NCBI GenBank assembly: GCA_036872755.1
Contig: JAVHNS010000018.1
Span: 620,001 to 684,000, forward strand
Reading direction: 5' to 3'
Source of the DNA: Orbilia blumenaviensis
Taxonomy: Eukaryota; Ascomycota; Orbiliomycetes; Orbiliales; Orbiliaceae
Length of the DNA: 64,000 bases
Positions 48,523 to 60,675 of this stretch are shown here, piece after piece (positions within the stretch are counted from its first letter, which is position 1; the number at the start of each line of letters is the position of its first letter). A program made the translations under genes and the position numbers. The notes below the pieces were generated by a model. The model was not told where the DNA came from. It saw only the letters and a program-made list of their open reading frames with translations, and did no database searches.

Positions 48523-49863
48523 CGGTCGTGTAACCCGAACAAACAATTACCTTTGCTTACCTTTCCATGAATCTCGTTCTTTTTCGATAATTCTTCTTTG
48601 TTTTGTTTCCCTTCAATGGTAAGCCCCATCCCCATAAATGAGTTTCTACAATGAATTCCGGGTCTGATTTGGGCAATTTGGAATATACTAGGACGAAACA
48701 CGTTGCGCTTTGGTTCGCGAATGTCACGAATACCTTACAACGAAGTCTACCCACTCATACTCAATCCTCTTATTTCGTGTACATTGGGTTGGCTGGTGCC
48801 GAACCACCCAAGGAGTATACCCTTCTATCTTGACTTTTTTCTTTCCTTTTATTCCTTGGACATAGTGTACACGAGATATTACTACGATTGCCACTCTGAA
48901 TACTATACTTGGAGCCAATTTGAATGAGCTCTTATTGAGGGTTGACAATCTACTCACTTAGTAGCCAGCTGTGTCTCAAGCGGAGACCATATGCTTTTCC
49001 GATTAGTATGGGGTTAGGTAAATACCTAAGTATTGAGTCCTTCAATGCAGTGCCTTTTCCGCGACTGTGGTGTAACCGAAAAACGTAGCAACAGCAGCTA
49101 GCAGGAGATTGGGGAGAGACCCATGTAAAGTAGTTTATAAAAACCACACAAAGCTAATATTAAGGTGGCACGAGATATCGGTATACGGCACTCTATTAGT
49201 TTAACGATTTTTACCGTACGTTCCATGAAAGCCGTGCTAGCTAGCAGTGGCACATAGCGTTTTTAGCTATAGCAAGACTATAGGTAGTTAACATTTAGGT
49301 TTCGGCTCGTGTAACATCAATGCACACACTGTGAAAAAAGTGTATATAGCCATATACTTTCCAGCACATTATTTATAAACCTTTGTGGGCTGGGTAGCCG
49401 GGTAAGAGCATCGGATCACATAGCAGGGTAGGCTCATGGGTTCAGAACTGGACGGTCACCGTTGCATAGTAAACATGTTTGTTAGCAAATATAGGGAATT
49501 CAATAACGACATCTAATAGCGACGGTATTTGATTGCGTTTCTCTTAAGTTTCTCGAGCATGTACATATATACTAAATTTTCCATAGTGCGAGCAAATCCA
49601 TCACGATGAAGATAATTCTAGTAATGAAATTATCAGAGGAGATCTCGAATCTTCCAAGGTTCTGACCATTGACTATGGGAGCTTCTGTTCTGACGGCTAT
49701 AGTATATGAAATGCTGATTACATGTCTATGAGGGGCAGTGTTATGTGCGCGTGAGAACTGCCGAAGAACTCCAAACATAATCCTTTCCCCTCTCCTATTG
49801 CACTACCTATAAAAGGTCTGCCACGACCTTACGCAAACACTTCCTTTTTTCCCTCAACGTCAC

Positions 49864-49899
<36 letters not shown>

Positions 49900-50745
49900 T
49901 ACAATTGCCACCAATTAATTTCTGTTCTCTAAATAATCACCCAGTGGCCCTCGTTCCTAAGCTATCAGTAGGCTACGGGGCTATTGATCATGAAATTCCT
50001 GCCCAGAGCTTCTTCGGTGAGTTTCCCCCCTTTCTTAGGATACTAGCTTTGAAAGAACGATCATCCTCCTAACAGGTACAAGTCCAGAGCCAACAGTCTT
50101 GTGTGTTCCCCAAAAAATTATCTTTCATCTCTCACGGCATCTAAAGCAGGAATGCTGATATACTCGCGACTTAGAAGCCAGCAGAACTTTGGTGAATTCA
50201 ACTCAATGGCTAGAATCGGCTTAAAAGTACCAAAAGTGTATCCACGCCTTGGTTTATACTACAGCGGGGGTATCAATACCTAATAGTGGTTGTTTATTTT
50301 CGCTTTGGTTGTTCCAAGACGCTACGCTGCCTGGGAATCACTCATCCTGACGAAGCCATGATGGCAAATGAGATTTCATCTGGCCCCAATGGTCACCAAG
50401 ACGACTCCAAAATTAGTAAACTCAATGGCTCAACAGTTCATTGGACACACCACACGTGGTTCTTATCGGTTACATGTTTCCATATTCAATATGTAACCGC
50501 ATATGAAAGTGGATATCGCCCATTTGTTCGGACTTCCAACTTCAGCAGGCCTATGCATATTGCTCAGCCACGACATTGGTGCACCTAACAGAGCGCTGGA
50601 TTCCAGCAATCCTACTACCAAATCGGGATTTCAATAGACACTTATATCTATTTCATGAGACCGTAAAAAGGAGGAAAATAAGAAAAGGAAGGCCACCCCC
50701 CCTCCGCCCCAAGGCGAGGGGACACCATACGGCCGGCAGATCTGT
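48523..50745. other. long intergenic spacer with tRNA-like fragment
   Basis: No protein gene supported. Near 49386-49450, GGTAGCCGGGTAAGAGCATC and, about 35 bases on, ATGGGTTCAGAACTGG imitate the A and B boxes of a tRNA gene, but the anticodon arm does not pair; it may be a decayed tRNA or the head of a SINE. A possible two-exon leader ending in a tiny frame at 49990-50150 was considered and not called. Confidence 0.4.
49864..49899 (+). repeat. (CAT)12 microsatellite
   Basis: Twelve perfect CAT units, probably strain-variable. It precedes a CT/AT-rich stretch without a gene. Confidence 0.9.
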
Positions 50746-51524
50746 ATGGTCCGAATAGCAACCCTCCTGTTAGTCTTGATATGGACCACCAAGCTAGTTT
50801 TCCATATAAACGGAGACCCATGCGTGGGCTCCGTCAATATGAGGCGGTGTAAGAGATTGGAGTTTGGGGAATGGGCCCCAATTTTCACATACAACTGTGC
50901 CGATGAGTGCCTCCAACCCCACCCAAACATGATTGCCCTGCGGCCCTTTGCGATAGAGCCTGCCACGGCACTATATGGCAGGTTTGTTTCATGGCCAAAG
51001 GGGCCCGGGGAGTACATGTACCGTGAATCTACCACTGAATCTATGTTTAAGGTTCGTGTGGTATACCGTGGCGCCCAAAGTCCTGCTGAATGACAGCGCA
51101 ACGCCTATCGCCCTATGCTCCGGGCTGGCGATTGACCTTAAGGATGAAGGAAGAATGGGATGCGATTGATGATGCTCCCATGTCAATACACCGCAATACA
51201 CTACAATACAACTACACCCCTTGCAAAGAGCATATCACATCTATCGATGTAATAAAGCGACCACTACCACCCAATCAGAGAGGGGATCTCGATGTCTCTC
51301 AACAGCTCGAAACAACCATAGCTAGCTACGACGGACAAACGAATTTCGCCAATTTTACGACCTCTAACAATAATATACTACCAAATAAGTATCGCAACTG
51401 CGAATATCAGTTTCCCTGGCGTTTTTGCGGAGTATGCTGGCAGGAAAATGAATATTATATTAACCGCCACAAACAAATGCTCTCTCTATACACGGGTCCG
51501 GTTGGCCATGGTTTAGGCCCATAA
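50746..51524 (+). CDS. candidate secreted cysteine-rich protein (two exons or broken gene)
   Basis: ATG 50746 opens with a convincing signal peptide (MVRIATLLLVLIWTTKLVF) and then DPCVG, RRCKR and YNCADEC. Unspliced, the frame ends at 51093. A second frame begins at 51090, its ATG overlapping the first stop as ATGA, and runs to 51524 with PCKEH, NCEYQF and FCGVCW. An intron from 50982 (GTTTGT) to 51142 (TTAAG) would join them in phase into 205 residues with about eight Cys in the mature part. The donor is weak, so a frameshifted pseudogene is the main alternative. Size, signal peptide and cysteines suit a small secreted protein, effector-like in a fungus that meets hosts or prey, but no family is recognised. 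Confidence 0.45.
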
Positions 51525-53671
51525 CAAGAGGCTAATGATGGATTCTCGTCTATCTTGGCTTGCACAAACACAAGGCACTATGAATACCTAAGAATACAGA
51601 GTTGCTCCATCGCATAGGGGAAAACGGAACTGTGGAATAATGACTAAATCTCATGTACCCATCCAATCGATATTTCCATTGGATGTTGAATTGTGAACAA
51701 AATCAGGAATTGTGAATTAATTGGTGCGGACAAGGAATTAAGAGTTTGCCCATCAACCTGAATCTGATATCTGCCCCGAAACCTGATGGACACGAGGTAC
51801 GAATTGCTCGCTGGCTTCCCCAAGCGGCGAGAATGAGTATTCTCGGTGAGTGATAGTACAGACGCCGGTTACAAACCAAGTCATTACACCACAACTACAT
51901 GCAAACTCTGAACTCTGGCACTGGTCTAGACCTAGATCAACAATTATTCTACGAACATGCACTACATCGGGATAGGAGCCATGGCCCACCTTTCAACAAA
52001 ATAAGGAGCTCAGCCTTGCGTTTAATATTAATAATGCAGGCTTCAACTGAGGAACGCAAGGTATAGCCGTGGGGGCGCCAGTGTATATCTACAAGTACCA
52101 TGCCTCGCGAAATACAACAAATTACTATGCGTGTCCCAAACTTGACCCAGGATGCAGTCACTACAATCCGTCGGCCCCAGTCGCCTAAATTACAAACTCG
52201 GCCCTGCTTGGGGTGGCAAAAAGAAGACTCTTCAGCTATGAAAACTAAATGAGAGATACCAGACCGGGTGGTTCAGAGCTCGGATCACGCGCCATCCGCC
52301 AAACCTCATACATTACAGACTGGTAGGAGGAAGCTACGCGGACTTCGCCATCTTTATATCAGAAATACAATATTACATCTTTCTTTTACCATAAAATTGG
52401 TGAATCTAGCCCATTCGAATAAAAGACAAAGTCGAAAAGCGAATGGCTGGCGATATTGGTCCCGGGGATCCCGCCTCGGTATTTTAGCCCGACGTGATAC
52501 ATCTGAAAGCCGGCTGGTGCACGTCTGTACTCTGATAAGGAGCCAGCACCATCGAAGCTGCCAGTTCCAGGTCACACATTGCGAATGTTTGAACCTCCCT
52601 TGAGTTAGCCTGGGAGGTTATATTTCGATACTTATTTACGCTTTTGAATTATATTGCAGAATCAACTTTAGTTTCAATATAGTATTACAAAAAAATTATT
52701 ATCCTCCCTGTTAGACAACTAAGCATTGTAAACTCGCAGAAACCCATAATAACTAGAGCCAGGAAAACCCTTTGTTTCCCGGGAGAAAATAAAGACACCA
52801 TAGATGTATGGTGAGACATAGGGTAATACTCTCTGGCAAGACTGAAACAACTGCAAACTACTAGGCTCGTGCATCTATGATGTTCGGGGAGTTTAGGATG
52901 GAACAACCAAGATTAAGGTCAAAAAAAATGGTGTCAATGCAGCCAAGGCCAACCCGGCTGGAAGCTCGTAATAATGATATCAGGAGATCAAACCTGAGAT
53001 TGATTACAAACTTGGTTGAACAGCAAAAAACCAAGCCGGTGGTCTGGTAGAGGACGAGAGTGAATGATTGGGTGATGGAAAAAATCTGAAATTTCGTACT
53101 TTTTGCCCAAGTTTGTAGTGAAGTACAACCAGACCGTCGAGGTCACGCTCTTTGTAATTGGATCTGAGGAGAGAAGATAGAGAAATAGACAGAACGTGTT
53201 GCGTTCCGATAAGAAGAAATAAGATCTAATAAAAAAAACGGCAGGGGAGAAGAGACAAATAATAACAAGACTTCTTACAAAGAGTCGGATCAAAGAGAAC
53301 AGAAAAGGAGAAGAGGGGTCAGAAGCGACCGCGGAGTTGCATTTAAAAGGACAGGTAACCCGGCATTCAGCATTTCGTATTCGTTAGCAAAAGAAGAATA
53401 AGAGAAAAAGGCAGAAGATAAGTTTTGTGAAAAAGATGCCCATATAATTCCAATCCACGTTCCCAGAGAACTTTTTCGTCAGTCAACTCCCTGCTAAAAG
53501 TCAATTAAGTCTTCCTACCATCGTCTTCTCCGCACTGCCATTATATCCAGCGTTCGCTGTCAAAGACATCTAATGCTAGCCCTTGTCTAAAACAAGCAAG
53601 GGTATTAAGCAAATCAAAAATACCCTGTAAGGGTCCTACCACGTGTTACCACTATTACCTAAACCCCTGCT
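51525..53671. other. intergenic, no gene seen
   Basis: About 2.1 kb. Frames at 52268-52603 (plus) and 52988-53293 (minus, without ATG) show no features. The final stretch is the 3' region of the TM9SF gene. Confidence 0.4.
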
Positions 53672-55813
53672 TTAATCAATCTTGATGCTAGCGTAGATCT
53701 TCCTGACGAAGACCCAACTTGAGAAGAATCCGATGGTACCTAGGATTTTAGATGTTAGTTCTGCATGATTGGAGATGCAATAAGGATGCCTACCAGTCAA
53801 GATGAAGAACAAAAATCCGATCAATAAGCTGTAGCCCAGGTACAAAACATTGCTGGCGAGACCACCCAGACTCAGTTTGCTCAACCAGTAGATAAATGCG
53901 TTGAGAACCACATAGAAAGCGCTTGCTCCAGAGATGAAGAACGCTCTCCAGTGCCAATGGTAATTTTCACTGCATAAAAGGAAGTAAATCATGAGGATCG
54001 TGACAGTGGAGCACGTGATAATCTGAGAAAAGTTGTGTTAGTAATTATCACAGCTATCATTATTGGGTGGATATGCCTTACCATTATCCCGTAGCATACG
54101 AACAAGAACCCGAACATGTAATATACTCTGTGGAACCAAATCGACGACATGATAAAGTACAATTCGACAAAGATAGCGCCGAATGGAAGGATGCCGACGA
54201 GAAGCATGCTAGGAAGCGGCTTGAGGTACATGGCCTGTTCGGGAATCTGTCGGGGAATCTGGTTTGTTCTTACTGGAGGTTCAAAAGCCTATCTTTGCGT
54301 CAGTTTTTAACCCACAGAGTAAAGGGTGCTTAGGCAGACCGTACTGGAGCCCTAAATCCAAACCAACTTCCAGCGAAACTCAACGGCAGACTGATAACGA
54401 ACCAAATGCAGACAAGTGCGATCATAGTCCACAATGGTACAGCACCAGAGGATCCCTTCCAGATCAGGAAGAAGTTCAAGAAGAAGAATGTACCGAATAC
54501 AACGCCAGGGATGAAGACTGGGGTAAATAGAATGTTCTTCTTCCATGACTCGCCACCAAAGGACTTGTAGACGCGGGCAGAGGTGTAACCGCCGACAAAG
54601 CCAAGAAGCGTGTAAAGGATGATCATGGCGGTAGCAAGACTACCACGCCCGGACGGTGAAAGGAAACCGAGAAGCGCAAATACTATACACCGTCAGTATT
54701 CGGACACAAAAAACGGGTTCCATAAGACATACAAATGGTGACACCGGTCATGAAAAAGATCTGGGCACCACTGCCAAGGAAGATGCTGAGCAACATGGGG
54801 TTCTTTGGCGGCCGGAAAACATCCCCATGAACAAGCTTCCATCCGGAGTCTTCCTGCACGTCTTCGTTCAGGTCAAGCTGGTTGTAACGGGCAATATCCT
54901 TCCTTAAAGTTTTGAGTAGAACCATGCTGACCATCCCGGTAAGGAAGACAACGATAATGGCGCTGTTTACAAGCGAGAACCAATGGATTCGCGGGTCGAA
55001 GACGTGGAGATATTTGTCCCATCTAGTAGCCCAGACGGTAGGGGACTCCATCCAAATAACGCTGTAGGTATATGTGATGTCAGTGTCGCCCTCCTCGCTC
55101 AAGAACATATGGTCTTCATTCCCACAGTCCGCTGTTTTCTTACCCTCCCCACCGGAGACCTTCTGGTGCCTGGAAGAGGGCTGTACAACAACACCTACGA
55201 CGCGAAACGACCTGTCCTTTCGGCCGGGGATACGATGGTAGTCAACAATGATGTCGTAGTGGTTATTGATGTACGGCTTTGGTTGGGTCTTGCCATCGTC
55301 TACAAAACTGCCAAGTGAGAAACCCTGGCTGTAGAATTGATTTGATTCGTCGCCGACCTGCGAGGTTAAGGTCGCAGCGGGAAGGCCATCGATGAGCCAG
55401 TTGAGATTGTATCCCTGCCAAATCCTCATATTTGTGAATCTCGCCGACCGTTTATCGTGTTTCGCTTGGCACAGATACTTGCAAGTCTCGTTTTTAGCCA
55501 TCCTCAGCTCGAAGGGTGATGTCAGAATACGATCGCCGAATAGTATCGATCCCAGCGACTCGGATATCTTTTGAGGACCATCCTTGGGCTGACAGAAGTG
55601 GAAGAATTCATGGTAGTAATCGTAGGATATTAACGACTGAACCTGTTGGCTAGAAGCCTGGATAGCAGGTGTCAGGCGATTGACGTTGAGAGGGACCAAG
55701 TCGCCTTCATTGTAGTCTGTCGGGGCTACTCCTGGTAGGTAGAAGGCCGTGGAAAGGGATGCCCTGAGGGCTATCAGCGCCGCCAGCGACGGCGACGGGC
55801 GGAACCACTTCAT
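53672..55813 (-). CDS. transmembrane 9 superfamily (EMP70/nonaspanin) protein (five exons)
   Basis: Exons 55813-54733, 54682-54345, 54288-54082, 54022-53794 and 53739-53672 join to 640 residues, the usual family length. A signal peptide (about 1-23) precedes a lumenal domain with YDYYHEFFHFC, then nine membrane spans. Hallmarks include GFLSPSGRGSL, GGYTSARVYK, PVRTNQIPRQIPEQ, LPFGAIFVELYFI and the C-terminal VRKIYASIKID. The last residues fit the KxD/E signal that binds COPI and keeps these proteins in the Golgi. TM9SF members help sort membrane proteins, affect cell adhesion and respond to nutrients and copper in yeast. All four introns are 50-59 bp; the last leaves the frame open if retained, so careless models would include it. 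Very secure. Confidence 0.95.
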
Positions 55814-56827
55814 GGGCAGGAAACGCGAGGTATCGAGGGCAGAACAGCGCCGAGAGAATTGTAGATGTGTCTAGACAGGGGATCCAGGCCGGACTGGCAT
55901 GAGGTTGAAGGAAGCTGAAGCGGGACTGATGTTGTTTGCGGGTCGGGTTTGACGATAGGTAAATTTGGTGGAGGTGGTGGTAATTAATGGTGGTGGTGAT
56001 TTCAAGCTGTAGCGAATTGGCGTAAGCTGTTCTTTTCAGGAACGAACAAACCAACGCCCTCCTGAAACCAAACCCGGACAAAACACACACAAGCACAAGC
56101 ACAAGCACCGACAGGACTAGGGAGGACCCACCGCTGCCAACGACTAGCTCGCTCAAATCTTCCGACAGAAGCTCTATCGCGTGAGGATAGCCGCTGCTCT
56201 CGACAATACCACCATCCGGTTACGGCGATGACGGTGATGACGAGGCCTGCTGGGGCTTGGCTTATACAGATGGCTGAATACGCTGGTTGAACTATCCTGT
56301 GGAAATAAACCACCATCCCTGGCAGATAGTTGCCACCACGATGTACGAATCCGTTTCATCTATTTACACGATCATTCGGCTAGAAATTCCTTGAGATCTT
56401 CGAGGTGGCAGCATCTTCAAGTGTCTACGTTCGGGATACTTAACTCTGTCCCCTGTATCATTCCCAGGTTTCAGAATCGAAAGAATCCCGTTCCGAAGGC
56501 CCCGCTTATCTCTCTTGGCACGGATTTCAGTGACCAGGCCGGACATGCTTGTTAGCCTGGCCAGACCCTTCGACAGTATCAAAATTGGCGGAATCTACGT
56601 TGTCAAATGTAAACCAGCCCGGATAGGCTTCACAATTTCTAGTTGCCAAATCAATTCTAGGTGCCAGTTTGGAGTGAAACGCTGCTGTTACCTTTTTTGG
56701 TGGTATCTAACAATAAGTGATCCTGGACAGCTCTTTCCTGGTCAATTTTGGAATATGGTGGCTTGATATATAAGTAACACGCTACTACTATAACATCACT
56801 GAAAAAGAGTATTTGGAGACCAGCTAT
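55814..56827. other. intergenic, promoter of the TM9SF gene
   Basis: No gene supported. The first 300 bp upstream of 55813 (minus-strand sense) are purine/pyrimidine-skewed, as for a housekeeping promoter. ACAAGCACAAGCACAAGCAC (56088-56107) is a short tandem repeat. Confidence 0.4.
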
Positions 56828-57325
56828 TTACAACCCGATAAGAACGAGTGTCTTCTTGAAGGCATCCGCTGCCATAGAATCCTCGAATTCGATGGCCTTT
56901 CTGACTTTCCCTCCGTCGTCCGTCAAGTCTAATATCCAAACCATATCATTCTTGATCACTGGCTTGTCCTGCCCTTCCGCCTGTAATTCTACAGTCGACC
57001 GCACCAACGCTTTTCTGCGTCCTTCATCTATGAAGATATCCTCAATTTCCATATCCCAAAGGTTCAACAGCGGCGAGACTACGCCTAACTGACCGATGAG
57101 AGTATCCAGGGTCACAGGCGTTTGATACTCCGGATGGTGGGAGACCATGAATCGATGGCCAAATGTTTGAATGAAATCGCTCGTCCGAACGGCTTTGACG
57201 GCTTCTATGTCTATAACCTTGGGGTTTTCCGGGTTACGGCTCACAGATTTGAAGAATTTAATGCATGTTGCGTGGATTGTTTGATAGAGTTCAGTTGCAG
57301 ACGAAGGTGGTATAGGTGACGACAT
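56828..57325 (-). CDS. NTF2-like fold protein, 165 aa
   Basis: A single exon from ATG 57325 encodes 165 residues (MSSPIPPSSATELYQTIHAT start). The layout, with two N-terminal helices, a stretch with RFMVSHHPEYQTPVTLDTLI, then beta-strand-like segments (ALVRSTVELQ, NDMVWILDLTDDGGKVRKAIEFED), matches SnoaL/NTF2-like proteins common in ascomycetes. The EFEDS near the end is the usual last strand in that group. Members range from enzymes to scaffolds, so no reaction can be assigned. There is no signal peptide; a GTG lies upstream in frame but the ATG is the sensible start. Confidence 0.68.
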   Translation of the reverse strand: MSSPIPPSSATELYQTIHATCIKFFKSVSRNPENPKVIDIEAVKAVRTSDFIQTFGHRFMVSHHPEYQTPVTLDTLIGQLGVVSPLLNLWDMEIEDIFIDEGRRKALVRSTVELQAEGQDKPVIKNDMVWILDLTDDGGKVRKAIEFEDSMAADAFKKTLVLIGL

Positions 57326-57896
57326 GATCCTGTGCACTTCGAACTCTCTTCGGGAAGCGACTTGAATATATCGATGCTCGGATTCTCTCAGATAGATATT
57401 AATGGCTTGTTGTGCTTATAGATCTAATAGCTGTTGTTGCTGATATATTATATTCGTCGACAAAGAATACGACTAACAGCCAACCCGGAGTTATTTTATA
57501 TAACATGTTAGACCAGTAGTTAGTCTCACCGAAAGGTCAGCGTGAGACTTGTTATATGCCGACATCAAGAAATCGCATGCCTCAAAACCACCTTCCATAG
57601 CATAACTTACCATGGGGCCAACATGAACAGCAACTTCAAAGGGTCCGTGATCATGAAGTCCGAATTGACGGCTGAATGACCGATCATGATCTCGGGCCGC
57701 CTTTCAGCCAGCCTGTTTCGCCCAGATTGCCCAATTGAGCCTTGGCAACAATTTGAGCGGCTGGTGAGATGACCTCTTAAGACTCCCTACTTCCCCAGCG
57801 CATCCCCTCAGCATCTCCACAGATAAGCCTAGAAATCCATTCCAACGTGCGAAATCTGGGAACAATTCTACAATAGCCAATCGATAAACAATCACA
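57326..57896. promoter_or_regulatory. divergent upstream region
   Basis: 570 bp between the NTF2-like gene (minus) and a small plus-strand frame. No motif of note beyond CT-rich text. Confidence 0.35.
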
Positions 57897-58217
57897 ATGC
57901 CCTGCAGTTCGCATCCACCGCCGAATTCCTACCCGGCAGATCATCGCGTGCCCCCTATCCGGCGCCAAATCCTCGATTGGGAGTCCTCACTCTTCTTCTC
58001 TCTCCAGATGTTCTCAGAACTAGGCGATAGGCCGTATTTTACGCACAACCGATTAGCGAGTCGTCGCCAATTCGATAATTATAGGCCTGTGACGACCGCG
58101 GAAGGGATACTGTCGATATTCAGCACATTCATCCTCGGAGGCGTCAACAACTTTGTAGACATCGTTATGGGGGGCGCGATTCTGGGCTTAGAGTTAATAG
58201 GGCGGTGGGGATTTTAA
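57897..58217 (+). CDS. hypothetical small membrane protein, 106 aa (weak)
   Basis: A single exon from ATG 57897 gives 106 residues: a polar N-terminal half and a hydrophobic C-terminal third (ILSIFSTFILGGVNNFVDIV, then GGAILGLELI) that could cross or sit in a membrane. No family is recognised. Size and isolation make it uncertain, but hydrophobic segment and ATG are real and no overlapping better frame exists. Confidence 0.35.
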   Translation: MPCSSHPPPNSYPADHRVPPIRRQILDWESSLFFSLQMFSELGDRPYFTHNRLASRRQFDNYRPVTTAEGILSIFSTFILGGVNNFVDIVMGGAILGLELIGRWGF

Positions 58218-58428
58218 AATGTTACGTATAATGAGAGGTTATAATAAAGTCGCACAGACCACAGAATGTCTACCGGAATCGAAGGAACCCTGGTCGAAGA
58301 CCTGGCCGGAAAAAGGAGCCTTGGCGTAGACGACAGGGTCCGGGATATTCCGGTCCAAAACTATAATTCACCTTCCTCAAAGCGGAAAACTCCAATAGAC
58401 ACCATCAAAGAACCAACATGCCAACATT

Positions 58429-59453
58429 TTAATCCCTGAGACCTTTAATAGCCCTCAACCCGTCAAGTTTCCTCGCCAAACTGGCATCTTGAGCCTCCCT
58501 CTCCACCTTCTCGTTCGTCAATTTCACGGAAATCTCATTAACCCGACTCGAGACGCTGTCCAATTTGACCGTACGGATACTAGTCTCATCCATTATCATC
58601 TTCATTGTATCTGCAAATCCCTTGGCCCGGATCTCGCCTTCCTTCCTAGTATCCTCCAAAAACTTGTGCGAGATATCCATCACTTCTTGTTGGCGGATAT
58701 GCTCTTCCTTTCTCAGATCGTTTCGTAAAGCGTGGTCATCCGCCTTACGATCTGCAGATTCATCATTCAGTTTCTTTGCGAAGGAGCTCTCAAGAGCAAC
58801 AGTTGCAGTTTGGCGGTCAACTCGTTCTTTGTCGAGTTTGGTGGTGATATCGGTGTCGGCTTGGCTTCGGGCTTTCACTTCTTCCTTCAGTTTCTCTTGC
58901 AAGGCGCACTCGGCCGCCAGACGGGCGGTGGTTTCTTTGGCCAATGCTTCTTCCAACCTTCCGCATTTCGCTTCCAATTGTGTAATCTTCGCCATGATCT
59001 CTGTGTACGCCTGGCCTAGTTTTCACGTTTATATATTTCAGCCTTCGCGTCCCATAGATTCCCGGGAGGCAAGTATCTACATGTATATACATACCAGTTC
59101 TTTTAATACCATACCAAACACCATACGCAGCTGTAACAAACACTGCAAGCCCTAGAAACCCAACAATGATTCCGAAAGCGCTCAGCGCAAAGAGCCAGAC
59201 GTAACCAGTCGCCGTGGCGTCTTTAGAACATAAAGATTGTGGAACCCCGATGAGATTCGTACAAGGCGTTCCGGTCGCCCATTCGATCCCATTTCTGGAA
59301 AGTTCGCCCGTTAGCCTTTTACCCCTTTGCTTCTTTATGCCTTATGCGTGACATGTGGTGAGTGGTGATATGTGGTTGTGACACTTACATTAATCTGTGA
59401 TACGGCCCGGGCCGAACAACCTCAGATGTCGTGTAGCGCACGACTGATTCCAT
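58429..59453 (-). CDS. membrane-anchored coiled-coil protein, 283 aa (three exons)
   Basis: Exons 59453-59389, 59294-59095 and 59015-58429 join in frame to 283 residues across introns of 94 and 79 bp. After about 50 polar residues comes one membrane span (about 56-80, GYVWLFALSAFGIIVGFLGL), then KRTGQAYTEIMAKITQLEAK leads into a continuous coiled coil to the end, with heptad-like Leu/Ala spacing and many Lys/Glu. The small cysteine-bearing segment before the span (TPCTNLIGVPQSLC) may lie in a lumen. Such a design suits tethers or organelle-shaping proteins; function is not known. Taking only the third exon from its inner ATG (MAKITQL) would lose the membrane anchor. Confidence 0.68.
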
Positions 59454-60675
59454 TTCGGTAAGATAGTTAAAGATACCGAATCTAAAGGTAATTGATTGAA
59501 TTCCGATTAAAAAAAGCCAGTCTTTACAGGACTTGGTGATCCCAATGGGTTTATATACCTACACTGACCTACGCGTTCTTCAGGAGAGCACTTGAGCTCA
59601 TCCCTGTGGCGGTAGCACTAGCGTACTTTTTTAAAATTGACCAATGGAGGGCATAGGAGTTGACCCACCTGCAGTCGATCCATCTCAGTCCTGACGTTAG
59701 CGATGCGCGATGCTATATATATCATCGTATGGCACGCTAAATCCTAAGCATCAATGCTGTCTCCTAAGATCTCTAGCAAATCAAAATTATGCTTAACATT
59801 AAATACGCTTGAGGTTTTCTATACGCATAAATTTCGGCCCAGTAAGAGCTTTAAAGGTTCCGGAAATAGCTAGTCTACCATGAAATTTCGATATTGGGTG
59901 CAGGCATTATTGCATTACGGCTGCCCGCAGTAGTAAGATGCATATGCACGATGCCCTCCGATTGACGAGGAATCTAGGTGTGCCGCCCGCCAGGGCCAGG
60001 GGCTGTGGTGGGGTATTTTCTTCGTGGGGATGGAGTCCACGTAGAATGCCACAACCCGCCTGTATATAACCAAGTATTTGGTTTGGGATACCCCGCTTAA
60101 CAGATATTGCTATCGTTTTTTGTTTTTTTTTGGCTGAAAATTCACAGATATAAAGCCTTCAGGTCTAGGGCCCAGAGAGAGATTCTAGTAGCTTTCAGTT
60201 TATACTTTTGCGTATAGCTACCTAGCAGCTGGCGTGCACATTCCATGAGCATGGCGACCGAAACACCAGGAACCGCCAAGCCTTCGCGGCCGTGCTATGA
60301 ATTCATACGGACAGAAGTCGAGTGAGAGGTACAAATAATTCTAAGGTTGGGGTACAAATAACCTTCTTACAAGGTATCTGATATTTTTCGTTTGGGTCAA
60401 GGATTCAGTAGCACGTTGGAAGATATTTTACTCAAGAGCTACAACAAAAAGTAGAATGTTTGCTAGAAGTCTATTAACAGCTTGTAAAAAGTACAAAGGC
60501 CCGCTTTGAAGAATCCGTCTTCCTGGAAATATCGGTATGACATTGGACCTCAGAATATACAGCTTTGGTTCAACTGCTTTTGAAAATATTTCTCCGATTT
60601 CTAGCGCTAAAATTTGGGGCATGGAATTAAGCATTAGCCGCCCCGTCTATCCCTATAATTTATGACGGTTACCCT
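59454..60675. other. intergenic
   Basis: About 1.2 kb with no supported gene. A minus-strand frame at 60428-60634 is featureless. TATATATA near 59715 is far from either neighbour's start. Confidence 0.4.
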